Source of the DNA: Paenibacillus sp. FSL R10-2782
Lineage (GTDB): Bacteria; Bacillota; Bacilli; Paenibacillales; Paenibacillaceae
Reading direction: 5' to 3'
Length of the DNA: 64,000 bases
Assembly: GCF_038592985.1 (NCBI RefSeq)
Contig: NZ_CP151951.1
Span: 5,372,501 to 5,436,500, forward strand
Made by a program: the position numbers and the translations under genes. Of this stretch, positions 60,998 through 64,000 are shown piece after piece. The first letter of the stretch is position 1. Each line of letters begins with the position of its first letter. Under the pieces are notes generated by a model. It was not told the origin of the DNA, did no database searches, and saw nothing but the letters and a program-made list of their open reading frames with translations.

Positions 60998-61930
60998 CAA
61001 CATTTTTTCGACTTCCACACGTACCCGATCCCGTAGTGATTCAGGCTCCAGCACGACCATATCTGCACCCCACCCTAGTATCCATTGCAGTAGTTCCTCC
61101 GGCTGTCTGACACGGAAGAGTACATGCAATCCATCTGTACGCTCCTCCATACTCTCCATGTAAAAATTGTTCGCTTCCTTCACTTTATCAGCAATCTCAG
61201 GACGGGCTAGTATGCGAACGTATATATGTCGATCATCTGCTTGCTTGTAATCCTGCAATTTAAAATCGGTGGGGAGCTGAAACCTGTCCTCCAGCACGGT
61301 CAGCTCGTCCATACGGGACAAGCGGAAGTGGCGGAGCTGCTGCCGTAATTCGCATTGACCCAGCAAAACCCATGAACCATGAAGCAGTACAAGACCATAG
61401 GGGGCGACCACACGCACGCTTTGACGATTTCCATCGGCATCTGGCATTCTTTTGGAGTAGCCGAACCGTACCTTCCGTTGTTCCAATATAGCGAGACGCA
61501 GCGTTTCCAAATAGGTTTTCTCTCTACGATCTACCTCTTTCCCCCCTGCGAATAGCCTGATGGTTGTACGCACCCGCGAAACCTCCCTGCGAATGCTCTC
61601 CGGTAAAATAGCTTCTATCTTCCTGCGGGAAGCTTGCGCCTTGGTGCCGTATTCTGTATCAAATTTCTGCTCGACAAAATCCGTACCGATTAGCAACGCT
61701 ACGGCCTCTTCCACGGTAAAGCTCACTGGAGGCAGGAAGTAGCCCTCCATTAAGGAATATCCTATGCCCGGTGCTCCTACAATCGGTACACCCGATTCGC
61801 TTAGAGCCTGGATATCCCGATAGATGGTTCTCACACTTGTTTCGAATATGCCCGCCAAATCCTCGGCTCGTAAAATATCCTTACGCTGCAACTCTAATAA
61901 GATAGCAAGCAGACGGTCTGTTTTGTTCAT
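60986..61930 (-). CDS. YafY-type WYL-domain transcriptional regulator
   Basis: A 314-residue protein: N-terminal HTH_11 (residues 3-60; LAILLELQRKDILRAEDLAG and SVRTIYRDIQALSESGVPI), a WYL sensor domain (about 140-225; VRVVAPYGLVLLHGSWVLLG) and a C-terminal extension (GWGADMVVLEPESLRDRVRV) whose end matches the remnant at 10145-10299. Such regulators sense nucleic acid or metabolite ligands. Single gene with a good GGAGAGGGTG ribosome site. Target unknown; a self-regulated repressor is plausible. Confidence 0.88.
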   Translation of the reverse strand: MNKTDRLLAILLELQRKDILRAEDLAGIFETSVRTIYRDIQALSESGVPIVGAPGIGYSLMEGYFLPPVSFTVEEAVALLIGTDFVEQKFDTEYGTKAQASRRKIEAILPESIRREVSRVRTTIRLFAGGKEVDRREKTYLETLRLAILEQRKVRFGYSKRMPDADGNRQSVRVVAPYGLVLLHGSWVLLGQCELRQQLRHFRLSRMDELTVLEDRFQLPTDFKLQDYKQADDRHIYVRILARPEIADKVKEANNFYMESMEERTDGLHVLFRVRQPEELLQWILGWGADMVVLEPESLRDRVRVEVEKMLKCY

Positions 61931-61970
61931 ACCACGTCACCCTCTCTGGAAGGATCTAAATACAGTAATA

Positions 61971-62018
61971 CAAAAGAGCAATAAGGGCAGTACAATCACT
62001 GCGACTTATTGCTCTTTA
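61971..62018 (-). terminator. Terminator of the GIY-YIG gene
   Basis: AAAGAGCAATAAG and CTTATTGCTCTTT frame an inner GCAG...CTGC stem; T residues follow on the minus strand, 23 bases after the gene. Confidence 0.8.
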
Positions 62019-62040
62019 TGTTCACACGGGAGTTGCTTCA

Positions 62041-62397
62041 TTACTTGAAAAACACTTTTTCGACGTTATATTTAGCCTTCTGTGCATTGATGATGTAGGT
62101 TTCATAGATTTCTCGCTCTACCGCATCTTCGACAATACAAACCTCAATAATCGCCACTTCGTTGCGATTCGCCTTGATCGGCGATACAGTGTCTTCAAAA
62201 TGCTTTTTGATTCTTTGTCTCAGCTTTCTTGCTTTACCAACGAACAACAATTCCTCCTGTGCGTTGTAGAACATAAAAATACCGCTCTTATCCCTGGGAA
62301 TCAGGTGGAAATCTGTAAATCCGTAAATATGGCTCAGTTCAGGGTTAACCTGTTTGGTAATCGTGATGTCCGGGGTTGGAATCGTTATGTTTATCAC
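62041..62397 (-). CDS. GIY-YIG nuclease domain protein
   Basis: A 118-residue protein with a single GIY-YIG-like domain: SGIFMFYNAQEELLFVGKAR (residues 38-57; the two strands with the GIY and YVG-type motifs, here GIF and FVG) and KLRQRIKKHFED with the catalytic Arg, Glu candidate in EREIYETYIINAQKAKYN. Family members are found in UvrC-like and homing nucleases. Start is GTG with AGGAAG at good spacing. Target is unknown; a repair or restriction role is possible but not shown. Confidence 0.78.
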   Translation of the reverse strand: MINITIPTPDITITKQVNPELSHIYGFTDFHLIPRDKSGIFMFYNAQEELLFVGKARKLRQRIKKHFEDTVSPIKANRNEVAIIEVCIVEDAVEREIYETYIINAQKAKYNVEKVFFK

Positions 62398-62467
62398 TAT
62401 GTCACTTCCTCATTCTATATAGGTGTAAATACTATCACAAATCCCGACGTAACACCATTCAAGATAG

Positions 62468-63139
62468 TCAGATAGTGTCCCCGGGGACAGGCTTCATCGT
62501 TTTACCCGCCATTCTTTCCAGTACCCAGACAAGAACCCCCACTGCAAGGCTGGCAATGACCGCCAAGATCGCGGATCCTCCAGCATGTAGCAGCAACACG
62601 GGAATCCAAACCAATCCGAGCAAACGATGCACAGTCCGCATCCACTTGTTACGCACTTTGTTAATAAAAAAGCCATACCCGGCGATCGCCAGCAGAATGG
62701 CAAAGCCCGCAAGCCCGGTGTAGGTTTGGTTATCTTGAAGCTTGGTAATCAAAAAATACACACCGTGAACAGCAATCAGGATCAAGGTCGCCCAACCCAG
62801 TAGCTTATGCAGGGAATGTAACAACTTCCCGGCTTTTCTGACCAATATCGATGGCGATCTTAGCTTCTTCTTAAACCAGAACCAAGAGAAAGCGGCCGCG
62901 CCAAGGAATACGGAGATCGTACCCAACGTCTTGAATATTTCCCCGTTGCCCCCGCTTCCTTCTCCACCGGGACGTCCTCCTACATTCCCTGTAGGCAGGT
63001 TACTTACGCCGCCTTCTGGCGGTCGCGGGCCAGGCCCGCCGCCGGAAACCGAAGACATGTAGTAATAGTAGATTACGAACACAGTTGCTACCGTAACTGC
63101 AATTATTGCTGGAATCCAAACGGTCTTTTTCTTTTTCAT
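62468..63139 (-). CDS. Membrane protein with cytochrome b561/ferric-reductase-like helices
   Basis: A 223-residue protein: N-terminal TM helix (residues 6-28), a Gly/Pro-rich loop outside (SGGGPGPRPPEGGVSNLPTG), then five TM helices from residue 70 on. His residues at helix ends (LLHSLHKLLGWATLILIAVH, and RTVHRLLGLVWIPVLLLHAG) pair up as in heme-b-binding four-helix bundles. This suggests a membrane electron-transfer or ferric-reductase-like role, but the family is not certain. ATG with AGGACA just upstream; single gene. Confidence 0.6.
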   Translation of the reverse strand: MKKKKTVWIPAIIAVTVATVFVIYYYYMSSVSGGGPGPRPPEGGVSNLPTGNVGGRPGGEGSGGNGEIFKTLGTISVFLGAAAFSWFWFKKKLRSPSILVRKAGKLLHSLHKLLGWATLILIAVHGVYFLITKLQDNQTYTGLAGFAILLAIAGYGFFINKVRNKWMRTVHRLLGLVWIPVLLLHAGGSAILAVIASLAVGVLVWVLERMAGKTMKPVPGDTI

Positions 63140-63332
63140 TCGTTATGTGTCCTCCCTAGGAAAATTGCCTTGAGTGTACCTGGTCAAGCTGAAAACAAGA
63201 TTAAAGCAAGCTGAAAGTTAGTGGCTCTGCAATTTTATTGAAGTAAAGACTTGAAATAAAACCCATTTTAACCGATATATTAAGGGTAATTATGTAATTG
63301 TTTCAACAATCTTGTTAAGAGGAGTGTTTACA

Positions 63333-64000
63333 ATGTCTAGTCTTTTTAATCGCAAGGGCAGGATCAGCTTGTTGCTGGTAGCTGTCGTTGCACTCGTTAT
63401 TCAAGGCTCTATAGGAGGAAGCCCGCATGTGGCCCAGGCGGCCGACAACGTGATTAATGCCCAGGATTTTGGCGTTAAACCCAACTCGAATTCCTCACAA
63501 TCCAAGGAAATCCAAAATGCGTTGAGGTATTTTTATGATCGCGGTACAGAAGGAACTGTGTACTTCCCGGCAGGTACATATCTGGTTGACGATTCGATCC
63601 GTTTATATGCCGGGGTGAGTCTGAACGGTGACGGAATGGGCAAAACAATTTTCAAAAAAACAGGGACCAAAAGCCAATACGTTATTGCGAATCCTATCCT
63701 GCGGAACAATTCTGAGCGATTAAATGTGAAATTATCTAATCTTACGATTGACGCAGACCGTACGAATCGTGAAGCCCGTGGTGAAAGTCAGGTAGGCGGT
63801 ATGATTATAGATGTAGCCGTCTCGCACCTTACGCTGGATCGTGTGGAGATTCGTGACACAACCATTGGAGCGCTACTTCGGAGAACTAGAGATTCCGAGA
63901 TTACCAACAGCCGCTTTGACCGGAATAATGGTCATGCGATTGCCACCGGACATGAAAGCTTCCCGGCAGGCGAGTTCCGTAACGTCAAAATCACGAATAA
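63333..64000 (+). CDS. Secreted right-handed beta-helix protein (pectate-lyase-superfamily), partial
   Basis: The gene begins at ATG 63333 with AGAGGAG nine bases upstream and continues past the window end. Residues 1-38 form a signal peptide ending AQA-A. Thereafter INAQDFGVKPNSNSSQSKEI, GTVYFPAGTYLVDDSIRLY and GVSLNGDGMGKTIF mark the Pectate_lyase_3-type beta-helix found in phage tailspikes, polygalacturonases and mannuronan epimerases. Later rungs (LSNLTIDADRTNR, VSHLTLDRVEIRDTT and SEITNSRFDRNNGH) have the expected repeated strands. It acts on a polysaccharide outside the cell; whether it is a lyase, hydrolase or epimerase cannot be settled without the C-terminal half. Confidence 0.75.
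   Translation, partial: MSSLFNRKGRISLLLVAVVALVIQGSIGGSPHVAQAADNVINAQDFGVKPNSNSSQSKEIQNALRYFYDRGTEGTVYFPAGTYLVDDSIRLYAGVSLNGDGMGKTIFKKTGTKSQYVIANPILRNNSERLNVKLSNLTIDADRTNREARGESQVGGMIIDVAVSHLTLDRVEIRDTTIGALLRRTRDSEITNSRFDRNNGHAIATGHESFPAGEFRNVKITN

Noticed and set aside
1..64000. CRISPR array, tRNA or rRNA genes
   Set aside because: No regularly spaced direct repeats, no tRNA T-loop context and no rRNA sequence was found on either strand by eye.

Overview
The window looks like a chromosomal stretch of a Paenibacillus, most likely of the P. polymyxa group. This is inferred from gene content and style: SLH-anchored and DUF4183 surface proteins, Spo0E, AbrB, CgeB and YheC/D-type sporulation-linked genes, strong Gram-positive Shine-Dalgarno sites, TTG/GTG starts and moderate GC. 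No rRNA, tRNA, CRISPR array, prophage or intact insertion sequence was found. Several decayed genes were found instead.

Layout. 1-3.7 kb: secreted metalloprotease with a lipoprotein, Spo0E- and AbrB-type small regulators, and collagen-like/DUF4183 surface proteins beside a truncated metalloprotease copy. 3.7-8 kb: a membrane-protein operon and an SgrR-type regulator. 8.0-9.6 kb: an RRNPP-type peptide receptor (HTH + TPR) whose 3' end overlaps a hidden 50-codon secreted pro-peptide gene. I consider this the most interesting system in the window. 9.8-19 kb: DUF6953 protein, asparaginase, large SLH beta-propeller protein with a leader ORF, and a two-component system (double-kinase hybrid sensor plus SARP-like response regulator). 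19-20.3 kb: a frameshifted Rpn nuclease pseudogene. 20.4-22.7 kb: polar amino acid (cystine-like) ABC importer.

22.9-33.7 kb holds two complete five-gene ABC importers of the NikABCDE/Opp type in tandem. The first has a NikA-like binding protein and a consensus promoter followed by a perfect Fur box. The second is preceded by a cobalamin riboswitch with its own terminator, which suggests cobalt uptake. Together they look like a transition-metal uptake island in which one importer answers to a Fur-family metalloregulator and the other to B12 status.

34-38.3 kb: secreted proteins and the xpt-pbuX purine salvage operon under a guanine riboswitch. 38.4-43.4 kb: rhamnose catabolism rhaB-rhaA-rhaD with an AraC regulator. 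43.5-48 kb: GDYXXLXY membrane protein, an IS1182-type remnant, and a divergent MerR/old-yellow-enzyme pair with recognisable operators. 48-53.5 kb: homocysteine methyltransferase, pyrK-pyrD, rlmN and an AraC-GyrI regulator. 53.7-57.8 kb: a probable spore-surface glycan locus (CgeB-like, WbsX-like, a repeat protein, and a YheC/D ATP-grasp protein). 57.9-64 kb: glutathione peroxidase, TetR-SDR-Crp cluster, DinB, WYL regulator, GIY-YIG protein, a membrane protein and the start of a secreted beta-helix protein.
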